Shown piece after piece: positions 35,399 to 46,451 of a stretch of DNA of 64,000 nt. The stretch lies in NCBI GenBank assembly GCA_030066985.1, contig JASJAN010000008.1, forward strand, positions 1-64,000, in the 5' to 3' direction. Position 1 is the stretch's first letter. Every line of letters begins with the position of its first letter. The notes under the pieces were generated by a model, which saw only the letters and a program-made list of their open reading frames with translations, did not search any database and was not told the origin of the DNA. Source of the stretch: Desulfobacterales bacterium. Its GTDB lineage: Bacteria; Desulfobacterota; Desulfobacteria; Desulfobacterales; JAHEIW01. Made by a program: the position numbers and the translations under genes.

Positions 35399-35432
35399 CA
35401 CCTGAAACCCCAATCACCACATTTGACACTGG

Positions 35433-36830
35433 CTATTTTTTCTTAATTGACTCCTGATTTCGAATTAGCTCTCGCACCAAACTAACCGCTTGCTCTCGTG
35501 TCATATTACGCATTGACAACCGCTCTTCTTCGACCCGATCTAAAATGGTTGCAAACAGCGGAGAGGGTTTAAGCCCAAAATCAGTGATCAGGTCTTGACC
35601 CGTGATCAGCGGTGGCCTGGCTGCCTTGGGTTTAAAATCTTTTTCAAAATCAAACATCAATTGTTTCAAAAACGTGATGAAGGCACTGCTCTGCTGGCTT
35701 GGCTTTCGCGTTTTGCCCAGCATATCCGCTGCGGCCATCACCAGCAACTCGGGCAGATATGGGCCGCATTTCATAAAAAACCGCGTCACTGCGCGGGATG
35801 TCGCCTTTTGTTCCCGCAGCGCCACATAAAGGTGCCGAGGGCGCGGATGATGTGTCACTAGAAAATGGGTTGTGTCGCTGAAACGATGTGAACATTTTAG
35901 TCTTCGGCAGATATGTTCTGCCATCTGTGCGCTGCGGCGCTCATGACCGTAAAAATGAAACATGCCCTCTCGGTCAACGGTCTGCGTAGACGGTTTGCCA
36001 ATATCATGCAGCAGCATGGAAAATTTAACCAGCGGGAATTGCGCTTTGGCGATGTGATGGGTGAGTTGGGCACCATCGGCGGCCTTTGATGGGGACATGG
36101 GTGTCAGCAACTGTTCCAGGTGCAAAAAAGCCTGCAGCGTATGATCAAACGCGCTAAATTGGTGATGTCGATTTTGCCGGCAGTTTTTTAAATCCGCAAG
36201 CTCGGGCAGTACGGCTAGCAGCAGATGATTGTCGGCCATCTGGCAGAGATAAGGGTGGGATCTAGCGCATTGAAGCAATTTAAACAGTTCATCGCGTACC
36301 CTCTCGCCTGCGGATTGACGGATGAGAAGTGCATTTTTTTTGATGGCGGCGATTGTCCCTGATTCGATCTCAAATTCAAATTGCGCCCCAATTCGATAGG
36401 CTCTGAGCAATCGGACTGGATCCCGTTTAAAAATATTTTCTGATACCATGCGAATGATCCCATTCGTCAGATCAAGCTGAGCGTTCATCGGATCGATCGT
36501 CTGCTGAGCCGACAGGTCATAGGCCAGGGCGTTGATAGTGAAATCCCTTGCCATCAGATCTTTTTCAATTGACGCTTCTTTGACCTGGGCGATATCAACG
36601 ATGGCTTTATCGCTGACCACCCGAATGATCATCTGATCGGCTTTGCCGATTTTAACAACACGGCCATTCGTGCGCCTTTCAATCAAGCGCGCAAATTCGA
36701 ATGGATCTCCGAGCACGGCAACATCATAGTCGACCGGAGAGCGGCCGCAAAGCATATCTCTGATCGAACCACCGACCAGGAATGCACCGGGTGTTTGCGG
36801 AAAAATTTTGGGATCAATACGAATCATCAT
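35433..36830 (-). CDS. tRNA nucleotidyltransferase/poly(A) polymerase family protein with HD domain
   Basis: A 465-residue class II nucleotidyltransferase. It has the loop FLVGGSIRDMLCGRSPVDYDVAVLG with the catalytic DxD, RDFTINALAYDL and the RDPVRLLRAYRIGAQF region, then an HD-type domain (MLLHDIGKPSTQ, and FLVTHHPRP). It either adds CCA to tRNA 3' ends or is a poly(A) polymerase; the HD domain and length favour a CCA-adding-like enzyme. Convergent with adk, with a repeat-bearing gap between them. Confidence 0.85.
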   Translation of the reverse strand: MMIRIDPKIFPQTPGAFLVGGSIRDMLCGRSPVDYDVAVLGDPFEFARLIERRTNGRVVKIGKADQMIIRVVSDKAIVDIAQVKEASIEKDLMARDFTINALAYDLSAQQTIDPMNAQLDLTNGIIRMVSENIFKRDPVRLLRAYRIGAQFEFEIESGTIAAIKKNALLIRQSAGERVRDELFKLLQCARSHPYLCQMADNHLLLAVLPELADLKNCRQNRHHQFSAFDHTLQAFLHLEQLLTPMSPSKAADGAQLTHHIAKAQFPLVKFSMLLHDIGKPSTQTVDREGMFHFYGHERRSAQMAEHICRRLKCSHRFSDTTHFLVTHHPRPRHLYVALREQKATSRAVTRFFMKCGPYLPELLVMAAADMLGKTRKPSQQSSAFITFLKQLMFDFEKDFKPKAARPPLITGQDLITDFGLKPSPLFATILDRVEEERLSMRNMTREQAVSLVRELIRNQESIKKK

Positions 36831-37296
36831 TTAAAAATGGCGGCAGGTTCCGCTATCGGTTTTAAAAATCGGACAAACTGCTTGACATGATTGCTATTAT
36901 GATATAATTTTTAAAGTAGCTAATCTCAGGCATAACCCGCCAGATAGTGAGGATGTCTAATTAGAATCTTCTAGTTTAAAGTCACTGTACACTCATAATC
37001 CTCCTTAAAAATCGATATGGATCCAATCCATTGGCCTGCTGTGTAGGGACGCCTATATTTATATCAGATACTCAATGTCGCTAAGTGACAACGCCACTCA
37101 AACGGGTGATATCAAATGTAACCCGCCTTGTGCTTAATGATAAGGCTCGCGCAACACAACGCGTTTAGTGATAAAGCATTGAATATCTTTCCGATGTGCC
37201 GATTGTCAACCGCAAAGACATAACTGCGACTTAGATTGCTTTCGGCCAGCGGTAGAAATGCCTACCTGAATCATAACATAAAGGGGAAAAAGTTAG
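36831..37296. other. Rho leader region
   Basis: A 466-base gap before rho with no credible gene. A promoter at 36882-36908 would give a leader of nearly 390 bases, in line with the long autoregulated leaders common before rho genes, but I see no strong hairpin that would define an attenuator. Confidence 0.5.
36882..36908 (+). promoter_or_regulatory. Putative sigma70 promoter upstream of rho
   Basis: TTGACA and TATAAT are both perfect but separated by only 15 bases. The next gene on this strand is rho. Confidence 0.45.
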
Positions 37297-38544
37297 ATGA
37301 ATATTGTAGAATTAAAAGAGAAGAATATCAGCGAACTGACGCAAATGGCCAAACGGTTTAAAATCGATGGCGCTGCCGGCATGCGCAAACAGGAGTTGAT
37401 GTTTGCCCTGCTGCAACACCAGATTGAAAAAAACGGTTTCATCTTTGGTGAAGGAACGCTGGAAATTTTACCCGACGGATTTGGCTTCCTCAGGTCACCG
37501 GATTCCAATTATCTGCCCGGACCAGATGATATCTATGTCTCGCCGTCCCAGATCCGACGATTCAACCTGAGGACCGGCGATACGATTTCCGGACAAATTC
37601 GCCAGCCTAAGGAATCGGAGCGCTATTTTGCCCTGCTTAAAGTTGAAGCGGTTAATTTCGAAGATCCGGAAGTGGCCCGCGATAAAATACTTTTTGATAA
37701 TCTCAAACCGCTATATCCGGATCGTAAGGTCAATCTTGAAAATGATCCAGAAAATTACTCCACGCGCATTATGGACATGATGATACCGATCGGCTTTGGC
37801 CAACGGGGTCTGATTGTCTCTCCACCCCGCTCCGGCAAAACCATGCTGCTGCAAAGTATTGCCAACGCCATAATTGCCAGTCATAAAGATGTGGTGCCGT
37901 TCGTATTGTTGATCGACGAGCGTCCGGAAGAGGTCACCGACATGGAGCGCACGGTGGCTGCGGAAGTGATCAGTTCTACCTTTGATGAGCCGGCCGAACG
38001 ACATGTTCAGGTCGCTGAGATGGTCATTGACAAAGCCAAACGCCTGGTTGAACACAAAAAAGACGTGGTTATCCTACTCGACAGCATTACGCGCTTGGCC
38101 AGGGCCTACAACTCGGTCGTACCGCCCAGCGGGAAAATATTATCCGGTGGTGTGGACTCCAATGCCCTGCAACGGCCCAAACGATTCTTTGGTGCTGCAC
38201 GAAATATTGAGGAGGGGGGCAGTTTAACCATTATTGCCACGGCGCTGGTTGATACGGGCAGCCGAATGGATGAGGTTATTTTCGAAGAATTTAAGGGAAC
38301 CGGCAATGCTGAAATTCAGCTGGATCGTCGCCTAGCAGACAAACGCGTGTATCCGTCCTTTGACATAAAACGCTCAGGCACCCGCAAAGAAGAGTTGCTG
38401 CTCAAAGAAGAAATCTTAAACCGGGTATGGATATTGCGCAAGCTGCTGACATCATTAAATACGGTGGACAGTATGGAATTTTTGCTCGATAAAATGCAAG
38501 GGACCAAGACCAATAAAGAGTTTTTAGATTCAATGAACGCATAA
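37297..38544 (+). CDS. rho: Transcription termination factor Rho
   Basis: A 415-residue Rho: N-terminal helical NHB domain, RNA-binding cold-shock-like domain ([30 protein letters not shown]), then the ATPase with P-loop [33 protein letters not shown], and [13 protein letters not shown]. The C-terminal Q/R-loop region [20 protein letters not shown] is intact. It hexamerises on C-rich RNA and ends transcription. AAGGGG lies upstream of the ATG. Followed by rpmE, the usual order in this group. Confidence 0.97.
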   Translation: MNIVELKEKNISELTQMAKRFKIDGAAGMRKQELMFALLQHQIEKNGFIFGEGTLEILPDGFGFLRSPDSNYLPGPDDIYVSPSQIRRFNLRTGDTISGQIRQPKESERYFALLKVEAVNFEDPEVARDKILFDNLKPLYPDRKVNLENDPENYSTRIMDMMIPIGFGQRGLIVSPPRSGKTMLLQSIANAIIASHKDVVPFVLLIDERPEEVTDMERTVAAEVISSTFDEPAERHVQVAEMVIDKAKRLVEHKKDVVILLDSITRLARAYNSVVPPSGKILSGGVDSNALQRPKRFFGAARNIEEGGSLTIIATALVDTGSRMDEVIFEEFKGTGNAEIQLDRRLADKRVYPSFDIKRSGTRKEELLLKEEILNRVWILRKLLTSLNTVDSMEFLLDKMQGTKTNKEFLDSMNA

Positions 38545-38675
38545 CCACAATTTGGGGTTGCCAAAAGGAAACCTTTCGGCTATACAGCGTATTTTTACGT
38601 AATTAGTATTTAGGGTTTAATTTATGCATAGTATGTTAATAATCTGAGGCAACCTATAAACTGGTTAGTCCGATA

Positions 38676-38712
38676 CCAAACACCAAAAACCAAACACCAA
38701 ATACCAAACACG
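38676..38712 (+). repeat. Tandem CCAAACAC word array
   Basis: ACCAAACACCA-type words repeated four times in 37 bases, between rho and rpmE. Same words as the right arm at 48915-48923. Not a CRISPR: no spacers. Confidence 0.6.
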
Positions 38713-38740
38713 AGATATATTGATAGGGGATTGAGATAAA

Positions 38741-38965
38741 ATGAAAGCAGACATTCATCCAGAGTATCACAAGACCACCATTCAGTGCGCCTGTGGAAAC
38801 GTTCTGGAGGTCGGATCGACCAAGGCGGACATCCGGGTTGAAATTTGCTCACAATGCCATCCGTTTTTTACCGGTAAGCAAAAATTGGTGGATACCGCCG
38901 GTCGTATCGAACGTTTCCGCAAAAAATACGAAAAGTTTCAGCAACAAAAAGAAAAGCCCAATTAG
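38741..38965 (+). CDS. rpmE: 50S ribosomal protein L31 (zinc-binding type)
   Basis: A 74-residue protein. [22 protein letters not shown], then [27 protein letters not shown], the L31 signature. Four cysteines (C16, C18, C36, C39) form the zinc site, so it is the C+ form. It sits between rho and prfA. Confidence 0.96.
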   Translation: MKADIHPEYHKTTIQCACGNVLEVGSTKADIRVEICSQCHPFFTGKQKLVDTAGRIERFRKKYEKFQQQKEKPN

Positions 38966-39274
38966 CAGCCCCCGCCTGCAATAATGCTGCTAAGCTCGCG
39001 GGCGTTTGTTTACCGGACGCACACCGGCTTAGCCGCATTAAGACACACTGTTGCCGTGCTGGCATCATGACAGGCGCTTCCACCGCCCATTTCCTGCAAA
39101 AAAATCACCTGTTAGCGCAAGAAGCCCGTTACACATATTTTACGGTCAGTCATCATCGCCGGCCGGCATAAAGATGCAGGCCTCATAAAATGCAAGCCGT
39201 TGCTGCCCGGTGATGCCGCTTGCTGGTCGGAAGATCCTTGAGGTTAACAACACAAAAAGTTTGGAAGCGTTAAT
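38966..39274. other. Gap between rpmE and prfA
   Basis: A 309-base gap without a supported gene. A C-rich/G-rich pair (about 38968-39003) followed by TTTGTTT could be a weak terminator for rpmE. In relatives a DUF1385-type gene often stands here; none is seen. Confidence 0.4.
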
Positions 39275-40360
39275 ATGCTTGAACAATTAAAAGGGGTTGA
39301 AGAAAGATTCTTAGAGATTGAAAAGCGGTTGAGCGAACCGGATACCGTAAAGGATCGCCAGGTTTACCAGGTACTTACGCAGGAGCACGCTGAGTTAAAT
39401 AAAATTGTGACGGTTTACCATCAATACAAAGAAACCTTGCAGGGAATTGAAGAAAGTACCGAGCTGCTGCAAGACTCGGATCCAGATATCAAAAATTTGG
39501 CGCGTGAAGAGCTTGCGAATCTCAATCAACAGCGAGATCATTACGAAGCGGACCTCAAACGGCTGCTGTTGCCCAAGGATCCCAATGATGACAAAAATGT
39601 GATCATTGAAATCCGGGCCGGTACTGGCGGCGAAGAGGCAGCGCTGTTTGCCGGCGATCTTTTTCGAATGTACGCACGCTATGCAGAAGGCCGTCGGTGG
39701 AAAGTCGAGGTTATGTCGCAACACCAGACCGGCGTCGGCGGAATCAAAGAAATTATTGCATTGTTTCAGGGCAAAGGCGCATACAGCAGTTTCAAATTTG
39801 AAAGCGGTATTCACCGCGTTCAACGGGTTCCGGCCACCGAAGCGCAGGGGCGGATTCACACTTCTGCGGTTACCATTGCGGTATTGCCGGAGGCCGAAGA
39901 GGTGGATGTAAAGATTGACCACTCCGAGCTTAAAATCGATGTCTATCGTTCCACAGGCCCGGGAGGTCAAAGTGTTAATACAACGGATTCAGCCGTCCGC
40001 ATCACCCATTTGCCCACTGGCTTGGTGGTCACCTGCCAGGATGAAAAATCTCAATTAAAGAACAAAAATAAGGCCTTAAAAGTGCTGCGCTCACGACTGC
40101 TGGATCAAATCACTCAGGAACAGAATGCCAAACGATCTGAAACACGCAAAAGCCAGGTGGGTAGCGGGGATCGCAGCGGTCGCATCCGAACTTACAATTT
40201 CCCCCAGGGGAGAGTGACGGATCATCGCATTGGACTGACCCTTTATAAGCTCGAGGATATCTTGCAAGGAGAGCTCAGCGAGCTCATTGATCAACTGACG
40301 ACTTATTTTCAGGCACAGGCCCTGCAAAATGCACAATCAAATACAACCCCCGCGACCTGA
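39275..40360 (+). CDS. prfA: Peptide chain release factor 1
   Basis: A 361-residue class I release factor: acidic helical N-domain, [23 protein letters not shown], the codon-recognition region [21 protein letters not shown], and the peptidyl-tRNA hydrolysis motif GGQ in [25 protein letters not shown]. It reads UAG and UAA. GGAAG precedes the ATG. The prmC gene, whose product methylates the GGQ glutamine, overlaps its end by 32 bases. Confidence 0.97.
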   Translation: MLEQLKGVEERFLEIEKRLSEPDTVKDRQVYQVLTQEHAELNKIVTVYHQYKETLQGIEESTELLQDSDPDIKNLAREELANLNQQRDHYEADLKRLLLPKDPNDDKNVIIEIRAGTGGEEAALFAGDLFRMYARYAEGRRWKVEVMSQHQTGVGGIKEIIALFQGKGAYSSFKFESGIHRVQRVPATEAQGRIHTSAVTIAVLPEAEEVDVKIDHSELKIDVYRSTGPGGQSVNTTDSAVRITHLPTGLVVTCQDEKSQLKNKNKALKVLRSRLLDQITQEQNAKRSETRKSQVGSGDRSGRIRTYNFPQGRVTDHRIGLTLYKLEDILQGELSELIDQLTTYFQAQALQNAQSNTTPAT

Positions 40361-41231
40361 ATGGACCATCCTAAAGCTGCTTCAATGGGCCACCACCTAC
40401 TTTAAGTCCTACCATATTGACAGCCCACGGGCCACTGCTGAAATCCTCTTGGCGAACGCCCTGGGGACCGAACGGCTGGCGTTATACTTGAATTACGATC
40501 AGCCCTTGAATGCAGAAGAGCTCAACCGCTTCAAAACGGTTATCAAACGCCGGATTAAGCGGGAGCCGGTGGCCTATATTCTGGGGTACAAAGAATTTTG
40601 GTCATTGGCGCTAGAAGTCAACCAGCAGGTTTTAATACCCCGCCCGGAAACCGAATGCCTGGTTGAAAAGGCGCTGGACAACCTCAAGACGCCATCAGAT
40701 TCAGAACGCCAACTCATCCTGGAACTGGGTACCGGCAGCGGAGCGGTCCTTTTGGCTCTGGCTTCTGAGAATGCGCGACACACCTATTGGGGGACCGATA
40801 TTTCCACGACGGCAATTCAAGTTGCCCAACGAAATGCCCTTCGTCATGGACTGAGCGCAAATATCCAGTTTATGGTTGCGGATTGGTTTGCGCCATTTGC
40901 TGCCCGTACAGAGTTGTTTGATATGATCCTTTCCAATCCTCCCTATATCAGGACTGGGGATTTAGGACGGCTTCAGCCCGAAATCGAGACCTTTGAGCCC
41001 CGCTTGGCCCTTGATGGTTCCAAAGACGGCCTGCGATGTTTGCGTCATATCATCCAAACCGCCCATCACTATTTGAAACCCGGCGGAATGCTCCTTTTGG
41101 AGATGGGATATGACCAAAAGGCGTCCTTAGCGGACATAACAGATCGTTGTGGTCAGTATGATAATGTTGTTTTTTACAAGGATTATAGTGGATTGGACCG
41201 CGTTGTCCGCATGTGCAAAAACACACGCTGA
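40329..41231 (+). CDS. prmC: Peptide chain release factor N5-glutamine methyltransferase
   Basis: A 300-residue SAM-dependent methyltransferase. N-terminal helical domain, then [16 protein letters not shown] loop [17 protein letters not shown], and the catalytic NPPY motif ([14 protein letters not shown]). It methylates the glutamine of the GGQ motif in release factors. It overlaps prfA and is the last gene before the 329-base rpsB leader. Normal length. Confidence 0.95.
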   Translation: MHNQIQPPRPEWTILKLLQWATTYFKSYHIDSPRATAEILLANALGTERLALYLNYDQPLNAEELNRFKTVIKRRIKREPVAYILGYKEFWSLALEVNQQVLIPRPETECLVEKALDNLKTPSDSERQLILELGTGSGAVLLALASENARHTYWGTDISTTAIQVAQRNALRHGLSANIQFMVADWFAPFAARTELFDMILSNPPYIRTGDLGRLQPEIETFEPRLALDGSKDGLRCLRHIIQTAHHYLKPGGMLLLEMGYDQKASLADITDRCGQYDNVVFYKDYSGLDRVVRMCKNTR

Positions 41232-41560
41232 TGGCGCCACCATATCAACGCTTTTGGCAAGGCCGGCGGATAGAAAACACGCCAAATGGGTTAGGATTCG
41301 CCGTGTAGAGCAGCCCGTTTCATTGGTAACTTGATTTTTGGCTAATAGGCTGTCTTTAAATCCGATCTTATTCTCGCGGTCGGTCTCATGCCAGATTCAG
41401 ATAAACGAAAAAACTGTTGCGGTGCTGAACTTTATTTGCTATTTGAAATGGATTTTTTACTACACACGTCGCCGGATCTGTTGTCCGGTGCTTTCATCGA
41501 AAGTGGGCGGCAGGGTTGACGGCGGCGGAGGAAAAACCAATTGATGAAGGGAGAAAGAAA
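41232..41560. other. rpsB leader region
   Basis: A 329-base gap preceding rpsB; no gene. It probably contains the rpsB promoter and possibly an S2-binding leader; a small hairpin (CCGGATctgttgTCCGG, near 41473-41490) is the only clear structure. Confidence 0.4.
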
Positions 41561-42496
41561 ATGGCTTATGTTAGCATGAAAGAATTGCTGGAGGCCGGTG
41601 TGCATTTTGGCCACCAGACCAAACGCTGGAACCCCAAAATGAAGCCTTACATATTTGGGGCCCGAAACGGCATTTACATTATTGATCTTCAAAAAACCGT
41701 CTCGATGTTTAAGACCGCCTATAATTTTGTCCAGGCGACCGTTGCCGAGGGCAAATCAGTGCTTTTTGTTGGTACGAAGAAACAGGCACGGGAATCCATT
41801 TACGAAGAAGCCAATCGCAGCGAAATGTTTTACGTCCACAATCGCTGGCTGGGCGGTATGATGACAAATTTCCAAACGATTCGCCAAAGCATCGATCGAT
41901 TAAATTATCTTAATGAAATCCAAAATGACGGCTCCATCAACATGTTTCCCAAAAAGGAGCGACTGAAACTGGCCAAAGAGCGCGTCAAGCTGGATAATAA
42001 CTTGGGTGGGATTCGCACCATGAATGATTTGCCCGGTGCTATTTTTGTCGTCGACCCTAAAAATGAAATGATTGCCGTACGGGAAGGCAGACGGCTTAAT
42101 ATTCCCATTGTCGCAATTGTTGATACCAATTGTGACCCTGACGAGATTGATTATATTATACCGGGCAACGATGATGCGATTCGCGCGATTCGCCTGCTGA
42201 CCTCCAGAATTGCCGATGCCTGTATCGCCGGCAAAGCGGCTTTCGAAGAAAAAATGCAGGCCGAAGCTGACAAGGAAGGTGAAGAAGAGTCTGAAATTGC
42301 CGCTGCCAGCGCCGAATTACAGCCGGGTGAGCGCAAAGTTATATCCGACGGGACCCAAGGCCCGGTGGTGGAAATCATTCGCAAAACAGATGCCGAACAG
42401 CCGTTTGAGGTGGATGAGACCGAGGCAACTGTCGATGAAGATTCGAAAACCAAAAAACCCATCGATCAAATCGATACAGAGGCAGCAGGAGAGTAA
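41561..42496 (+). CDS. rpsB: 30S ribosomal protein S2 with extended acidic C-terminus
   Basis: I start at the ATG at 41561 ([20 protein letters not shown]), with AGGGAG upstream; the upstream in-frame ATG at 41516 would add non-family residues. 311 residues against about 240-260 usual. The core is regular S2: [46 protein letters not shown]. The last 70 or so residues are strongly acidic ([12 protein letters not shown] ... [11 protein letters not shown]), not part of the conserved fold. First gene of the rpsB-tsf-pyrH-frr run. Confidence 0.95.
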   Translation: MAYVSMKELLEAGVHFGHQTKRWNPKMKPYIFGARNGIYIIDLQKTVSMFKTAYNFVQATVAEGKSVLFVGTKKQARESIYEEANRSEMFYVHNRWLGGMMTNFQTIRQSIDRLNYLNEIQNDGSINMFPKKERLKLAKERVKLDNNLGGIRTMNDLPGAIFVVDPKNEMIAVREGRRLNIPIVAIVDTNCDPDEIDYIIPGNDDAIRAIRLLTSRIADACIAGKAAFEEKMQAEADKEGEEESEIAAASAELQPGERKVISDGTQGPVVEIIRKTDAEQPFEVDETEATVDEDSKTKKPIDQIDTEAAGE

Positions 42497-42498
42497 AA

Positions 42499-43098
42499 AT
42501 GGCAACTATCAGCGCGGGTATGGTAAAAGAGCTGCGGGAAAAAACCGGAGCCGGTATGATGGATTGCAAGAATGCCCTGACAGAAGTCGACGGTGACATC
42601 GAAAAGGCAGTCGAATTTTTGCGGAAAAAAGGTTTGGCCACCGCCCAAAAAAGAGCCGGCCGTGCGCTAAATGAGGGCATCATTCAATCTTACATTCACA
42701 TGACCGGAAAGCTGGGTGTTTTGGTTGAAGTCAATTGTGAAACTGACTTTGTGGCGAAAAATGAAGATTTTCAAGAATTTGCCAAAAATATTGCCATGCA
42801 CATCGCAGCCAGCAATCCATTGGGCATCACACCTGAAGATGTCCCAAATGATGTCATTGAAAAAGAAAAGGAAATTTATCGAGCCCAGGCCCTTGAGATG
42901 GGCAAGCCCGAAAATGTGGTCGATAAAATCGTTGAGGGAAAACTCAATAAATTTTACGAGGAAAGTTGCTTGCTCAATCAGCCCTATGTACGCGATACCA
43001 ACATATCCATCGCAGATCTATTGAATGAACAGATCGCCAAGATTGGTGAAAACATTTCGATCAAACGATTTGTGCGCTACCAGATTGGAGAATCCTAA
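42499..43098 (+). CDS. tsf: Elongation factor Ts
   Basis: A 199-residue short-form EF-Ts: [55 protein letters not shown]. It exchanges GDP for GTP on EF-Tu. The C-terminal subdomain found in E. coli (283 residues) is absent, as in many bacteria. Two bases after rpsB, with GGAGAG ribosome site; co-transcribed. Confidence 0.96.
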   Translation: MATISAGMVKELREKTGAGMMDCKNALTEVDGDIEKAVEFLRKKGLATAQKRAGRALNEGIIQSYIHMTGKLGVLVEVNCETDFVAKNEDFQEFAKNIAMHIAASNPLGITPEDVPNDVIEKEKEIYRAQALEMGKPENVVDKIVEGKLNKFYEESCLLNQPYVRDTNISIADLLNEQIAKIGENISIKRFVRYQIGES

Positions 43099-43101
43099 AT
43101 C

Positions 43102-43815
43102 GTGAGCCAACCTTCGTACAAGCGAATTGCCCTTAAACTCAGTGGCGAGGCGCTCATGGGGGATGAAGATTTCGGCATCAGTCCGGACATGTTGAAGTAC
43201 GTGGCCAGCGAGATTAAGTCCGTTGTCGATCTGGGGGTGCAAATCGGCATTATTGTTGGTGGCGGTAACATTTTCAGAGGTGTTGCTGCAACCTCATACG
43301 GTATGGAGCGCGCCTCCGCCGATCATATGGGAATGCTGGCCACGGTGATCAACAGCCTGGCGTTGCAGGATGCATTGGAAAAAATGGGTCTTGAAACCCG
43401 TGTTCAAACGGCCATCTCCATGCATGAACTTGCCGAGCCATATATTCTGCGACGGGCGCTCCGTCACCTGGAACGGGGGCGCGTGGTGATTTTCGGGGCC
43501 GGAACCGGCAACCCTTACTTTACGACCGATACCGCTGCCGTATTGCGGGCCCAGGAGATCCATGCCGAAATTCTACTTAAAGCCACCAAGGTCGATGGGC
43601 TGTATGATTCGGATCCGGTTGTGAACAAAAATGCTCGGATTATCAAAGATACCAGTTACATGAAGGTTCTCGAGAAACAGCTCAAAGTGATGGATATGAC
43701 GGCCATCTCGCTCGCCATGGATAACCAACTGCCGTTGGCTGTATTTGAGCTCAAAACCAAGGGCAATATCAAGGCCGTTGTTTGTGGCGACAATATTGGT
43801 ACGCGCATCTCTTAA
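43102..43815 (+). CDS. pyrH: UMP kinase
   Basis: A 237-residue amino-acid-kinase-fold protein starting at a GTG (43102, GGAG upstream; no closer ATG). [53 protein letters not shown] and [21 protein letters not shown] are the UMP kinase signatures. It makes UDP from UMP in the cytoplasm and is regulated allosterically by GTP/UTP in known members. Third gene in the rpsB run, 3 bases after tsf. Confidence 0.96.
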   Translation: MSQPSYKRIALKLSGEALMGDEDFGISPDMLKYVASEIKSVVDLGVQIGIIVGGGNIFRGVAATSYGMERASADHMGMLATVINSLALQDALEKMGLETRVQTAISMHELAEPYILRRALRHLERGRVVIFGAGTGNPYFTTDTAAVLRAQEIHAEILLKATKVDGLYDSDPVVNKNARIIKDTSYMKVLEKQLKVMDMTAISLAMDNQLPLAVFELKTKGNIKAVVCGDNIGTRIS

Positions 43816-43950
43816 CACCTTCCGGCGCATGGTCTTCCAACCTTCCACGCACAATTGGGTTGATATGGTCTGTACATTATTGATATAATAATTATTTTTA
43901 ATAGCAACCTCACCTAACAATCGCCTTTCAGGCACCATTGAGGTATAGTC

Positions 43951-44508
43951 ATGATTGATGATATCTATCAAGAAACCAATGAGAGCATGGGCAAGTCGGT
44001 GGAGGCACTGAGCAGGGAGCTAAAACGGGTCCGCACAGGGCGTGCCTCGTTATCGATACTTGACGGAATCAAAGTCGACTATTACGGCTCCCTGACGCCG
44101 CTCAATCAAATGGCGACGCTGGCCGTGCCTGAGAGCCGCCTGATAACGATCCAACCGTGGGATGTATCGGTAATCAAGGATATTGAGAAGGCGCTTTTAA
44201 AATCCGACTTAGGACTCACCCCGGCCAATGACGGTAAGCTGATCCGCATCTCCATACCGCCTCTTACCGAGGAACGCCGCAAGGAGCTGGTCAAGGTTGT
44301 TCATAAAATGGCTGAGGATTACAAGGTTTCAGTTCGTAATGCCCGGCGTGACGCCAATGAATTGATAAAAAGCTTGAAAAAAGATGGTGATATATCTGAG
44401 GATGACGCCTTCAAGTCCCAAGATGAGGTTCAGAAAATAACCGATGCCCATATCAAGAGCATCGACGAATGTTGTCAAGAAAAAGAGAAAGAAATCCTTG
44501 AATTCTAG
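43951..44508 (+). CDS. frr: Ribosome recycling factor
   Basis: A 185-residue protein: LKRVRTGRASLSILDGIKVDYYGS, LNQMATLAVPESRLITIQPWD, and SIPPLTEERRKELVKVVHKMAEDYKVSVRN. It splits post-termination ribosomes with EF-G. GAGGTA lies before the ATG. A 135-base gap separates it from pyrH, and it overlaps the start of uppS. Confidence 0.96.
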   Translation: MIDDIYQETNESMGKSVEALSRELKRVRTGRASLSILDGIKVDYYGSLTPLNQMATLAVPESRLITIQPWDVSVIKDIEKALLKSDLGLTPANDGKLIRISIPPLTEERRKELVKVVHKMAEDYKVSVRNARRDANELIKSLKKDGDISEDDAFKSQDEVQKITDAHIKSIDECCQEKEKEILEF

Positions 44509-45241
44509 TTCTTCCTCAGACCGCTCCGAAGACCTTGATAAAAAGAAGCTGCCTGCTCACGTTGCCATCATCATGGATGGCAATGGGAGATGGGCGAAAA
44601 AGCATCTTTTATCCCGCATCAAAGGACATGAAAAAGGGGCAGAAGCAGTTCGAACCGTTGTGCGCGCCAGCCGTGAACTTGGCATCGCCCATCTGACGCT
44701 CTACGCATTTTCGACCGAAAACTGGCAGCGGCCTCAAAAGGAGGTCAATGCCCTGATGACCCTCCTGACAAACTTTTTAAAATCCGAACAGAAGGAACTT
44801 GCTGCGAATGACATCCGTCTGGCAGTGATTGGACAAATAGAGCGGCTACCGGGCAAAGTTCAGCAGGCGTTGCAGGAGACCATGGAACTAACGCAGCACA
44901 ACTCTGCGCTACAGCTGAATTTGGCCCTAAGTTACGGCAGCCGTGCGGAAATCGTACGCATGGCCCAACTGATCGCTCGTAAAGTGCAAAAAGCGGAAAT
45001 AGATCCGGCTGCTATTGATGCCGAAACTGTTGCCGCCCATCTGTTTACCAAAGATATGCCGGATCCGGATCTTTTGATTCGGACGAGCGGAGAGGTTCGC
45101 ATCAGCAATTTCTTGCTGTGGCAGATTGCCTATGCTGAGATCTATATCACGCCGACGCTCTGGCCTGATTTCAGCAAAGAAGAATTTATCGAGATCCTAA
45201 TAAACTATCAGCAGCGGGAACGTCGTTACGGTCAGGTTTAG
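44444..45241 (+). CDS. uppS: Undecaprenyl diphosphate synthase
   Basis: Up to 265 residues. Conserved region LPAHVAIIMDGNGRWAKKHLL (catalytic aspartate and asparagine) is followed by GHEKGAEAVRTVVRASRELG, LTLYAFSTENWQRP and the C-terminal DLLIRTSGEVRISNFLLWQIAYAE. It condenses eight isopentenyl diphosphates onto farnesyl diphosphate to build the lipid carrier of cell-wall and surface-polymer synthesis. The start is uncertain: ATG at 44444 would overlap frr by 65 bases; TTG at 44498 overlaps by 11 and is a good alternative. Confidence 0.93.
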   Translation: MPISRASTNVVKKKRKKSLNSSSSSDRSEDLDKKKLPAHVAIIMDGNGRWAKKHLLSRIKGHEKGAEAVRTVVRASRELGIAHLTLYAFSTENWQRPQKEVNALMTLLTNFLKSEQKELAANDIRLAVIGQIERLPGKVQQALQETMELTQHNSALQLNLALSYGSRAEIVRMAQLIARKVQKAEIDPAAIDAETVAAHLFTKDMPDPDLLIRTSGEVRISNFLLWQIAYAEIYITPTLWPDFSKEEFIEILINYQQRERRYGQV

Positions 45242-45278
45242 TGTTAGGTCCCACGCAAACATTACAAGGGAGGTTTCG

Positions 45279-45409
45279 GGTATCAGGTGCCACCTTCTTT
45301 AGCTTCTGGCTTCTCGCTTCTTGCTTCTGGCTTGAAGCCGGTAATCAATTTTTTTTCAGCCAGTAACCAGGGGCCAGAAGCCAGCAGCCAGGTACTGACA
45401 CCTGACACC
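45279..45409. repeat. Intergenic inverted repeat (GCTTCTGGC and CACCTGACAC words)
   Basis: Outer arms 45279-45292 and 45396-45409 match at 12 of 14 positions; inside, GCTTCTGGC words (four tandem variants from about 45299) face GCCAGAAGCCAGCAGCCAG on the right. It occupies most of the 178-base gap between uppS and cdsA. Confidence 0.65.
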
Positions 45410-45419
45410 TAAGGAAAAG

Positions 45420-46226
45420 ATGCACCTTAAGCGTTGGATTACAGGACTGATTGCGCTGCCCATTCTCATTTTTCTAATTTATAAAGGCGGGGCTGCGTTT
45501 TGTTTGCTCATCAGCGCCGCAGCGGTGACAGCGCTTTGGGAATATAATCGTATCGTGCTGGACGACGCGCTGGCTCCCGTCTCCGGTATCATTACGGGGT
45601 GGGGCTACTTGCTGGGGGGTGTTATCGCTTGGGCGGCATATTGGGTGGGGCCGGAGCTGATTCTGAGCCTCGTGGCCCTGAATCTGGTAGTGGTTGCGCT
45701 AATCTCGATGTTTCATTTCAAGACCGACCCGGCGGTTTTGAAGGTGATTGTGCGTCAGCTTCAGGGCATCATTTACATACCCGTCCTGTTGGCCTTTTTG
45801 GTGCTTATCCGGGCAGACGATAATGGCATGAACTGGATCTACCTCCTATTGGCAGTTGTTTTTGCCGGTGATACCAGTGCCTATTATGTCGGGTCCTACT
45901 GGGGTCGGCACAAATTAAGCCCGGCCATCAGTCCTGGCAAAACCATTGAGGGATCTGTGGGCGGTCTGGCTGCCAATCTGGCGGTCGGCGTCATCGCCAA
46001 GATGCTGTTTTTTCCAAGCCTGCCGTGGGCGCCGAGCATCTTATTCTTTCTTGCCGTCGGTATAGCGGGTCAAATGGGAGACTTGTTTGAATCGGAGATG
46101 AAACGGTTTTCCGGGATCAAAGACTCCAGCGGTATATTGCCCGGGCATGGGGGCGTTTTAGACCGCATTGACGCCCTTTTGTTTGCATCTCCGGTGGCGT
46201 ATGTGTTTATCCGGTTTATATTTTAA
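45420..46226 (+). CDS. cdsA: Phosphatidate cytidylyltransferase
   Basis: A 268-residue membrane protein with about eight hydrophobic segments. The C-terminal signature SPGKTIEGSVGG and QMGDLFESEMKRFSGIKDSSGILPGHGGVLDRIDALL is diagnostic. It converts phosphatidate and CTP to CDP-diacylglycerol in the inner membrane. AAGGAAAA precedes the ATG, just after the repeat element. Standard order after uppS. Confidence 0.96.
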   Translation: MHLKRWITGLIALPILIFLIYKGGAAFCLLISAAAVTALWEYNRIVLDDALAPVSGIITGWGYLLGGVIAWAAYWVGPELILSLVALNLVVVALISMFHFKTDPAVLKVIVRQLQGIIYIPVLLAFLVLIRADDNGMNWIYLLLAVVFAGDTSAYYVGSYWGRHKLSPAISPGKTIEGSVGGLAANLAVGVIAKMLFFPSLPWAPSILFFLAVGIAGQMGDLFESEMKRFSGIKDSSGILPGHGGVLDRIDALLFASPVAYVFIRFIF

Positions 46227-46316
46227 TCAAGGAATTATCATAAACAGTAATATTTTAACCTCAAAGCTGTCTCAAAATTAGTAGATAACGTTTTCCGGTT
46301 AAGCCGGTTTAGACCG

Positions 46317-46390
46317 TTGAGCCCGTTAAAAAAAGAAAAGGTCTGTTTTTAATTCTAACCGGCAAACGGGCTAACGGGTAACGGGCTCAA
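46317..46390. repeat. Intergenic inverted repeat (TAACGGGCTCAA words)
   Basis: TTGAGCCCGTTA (46317-46328) and its perfect complement (46379-46390), flanked by CCGG words on both sides. It lies in the cdsA-dxr gap. Confidence 0.65.
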
Positions 46391-46451
46391 CCGGTATTTG
46401 TTAGATGCGTTTTTGAGAACAGAACTTGGTAGACAATAGACAGAGAAATTA

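Noticed and set aside
38545-38600. Hairpin after rho (GCCAAAAGG/CCTTTCGGC)
   Set aside because: One mismatch and no T-run; not convincing as an intrinsic terminator.
38676-38712. Possible CRISPR-like array of ACCAAACACCA words
   Set aside because: Words are 8-11 bases, contiguous, with no unique spacers and no cas genes in the window.
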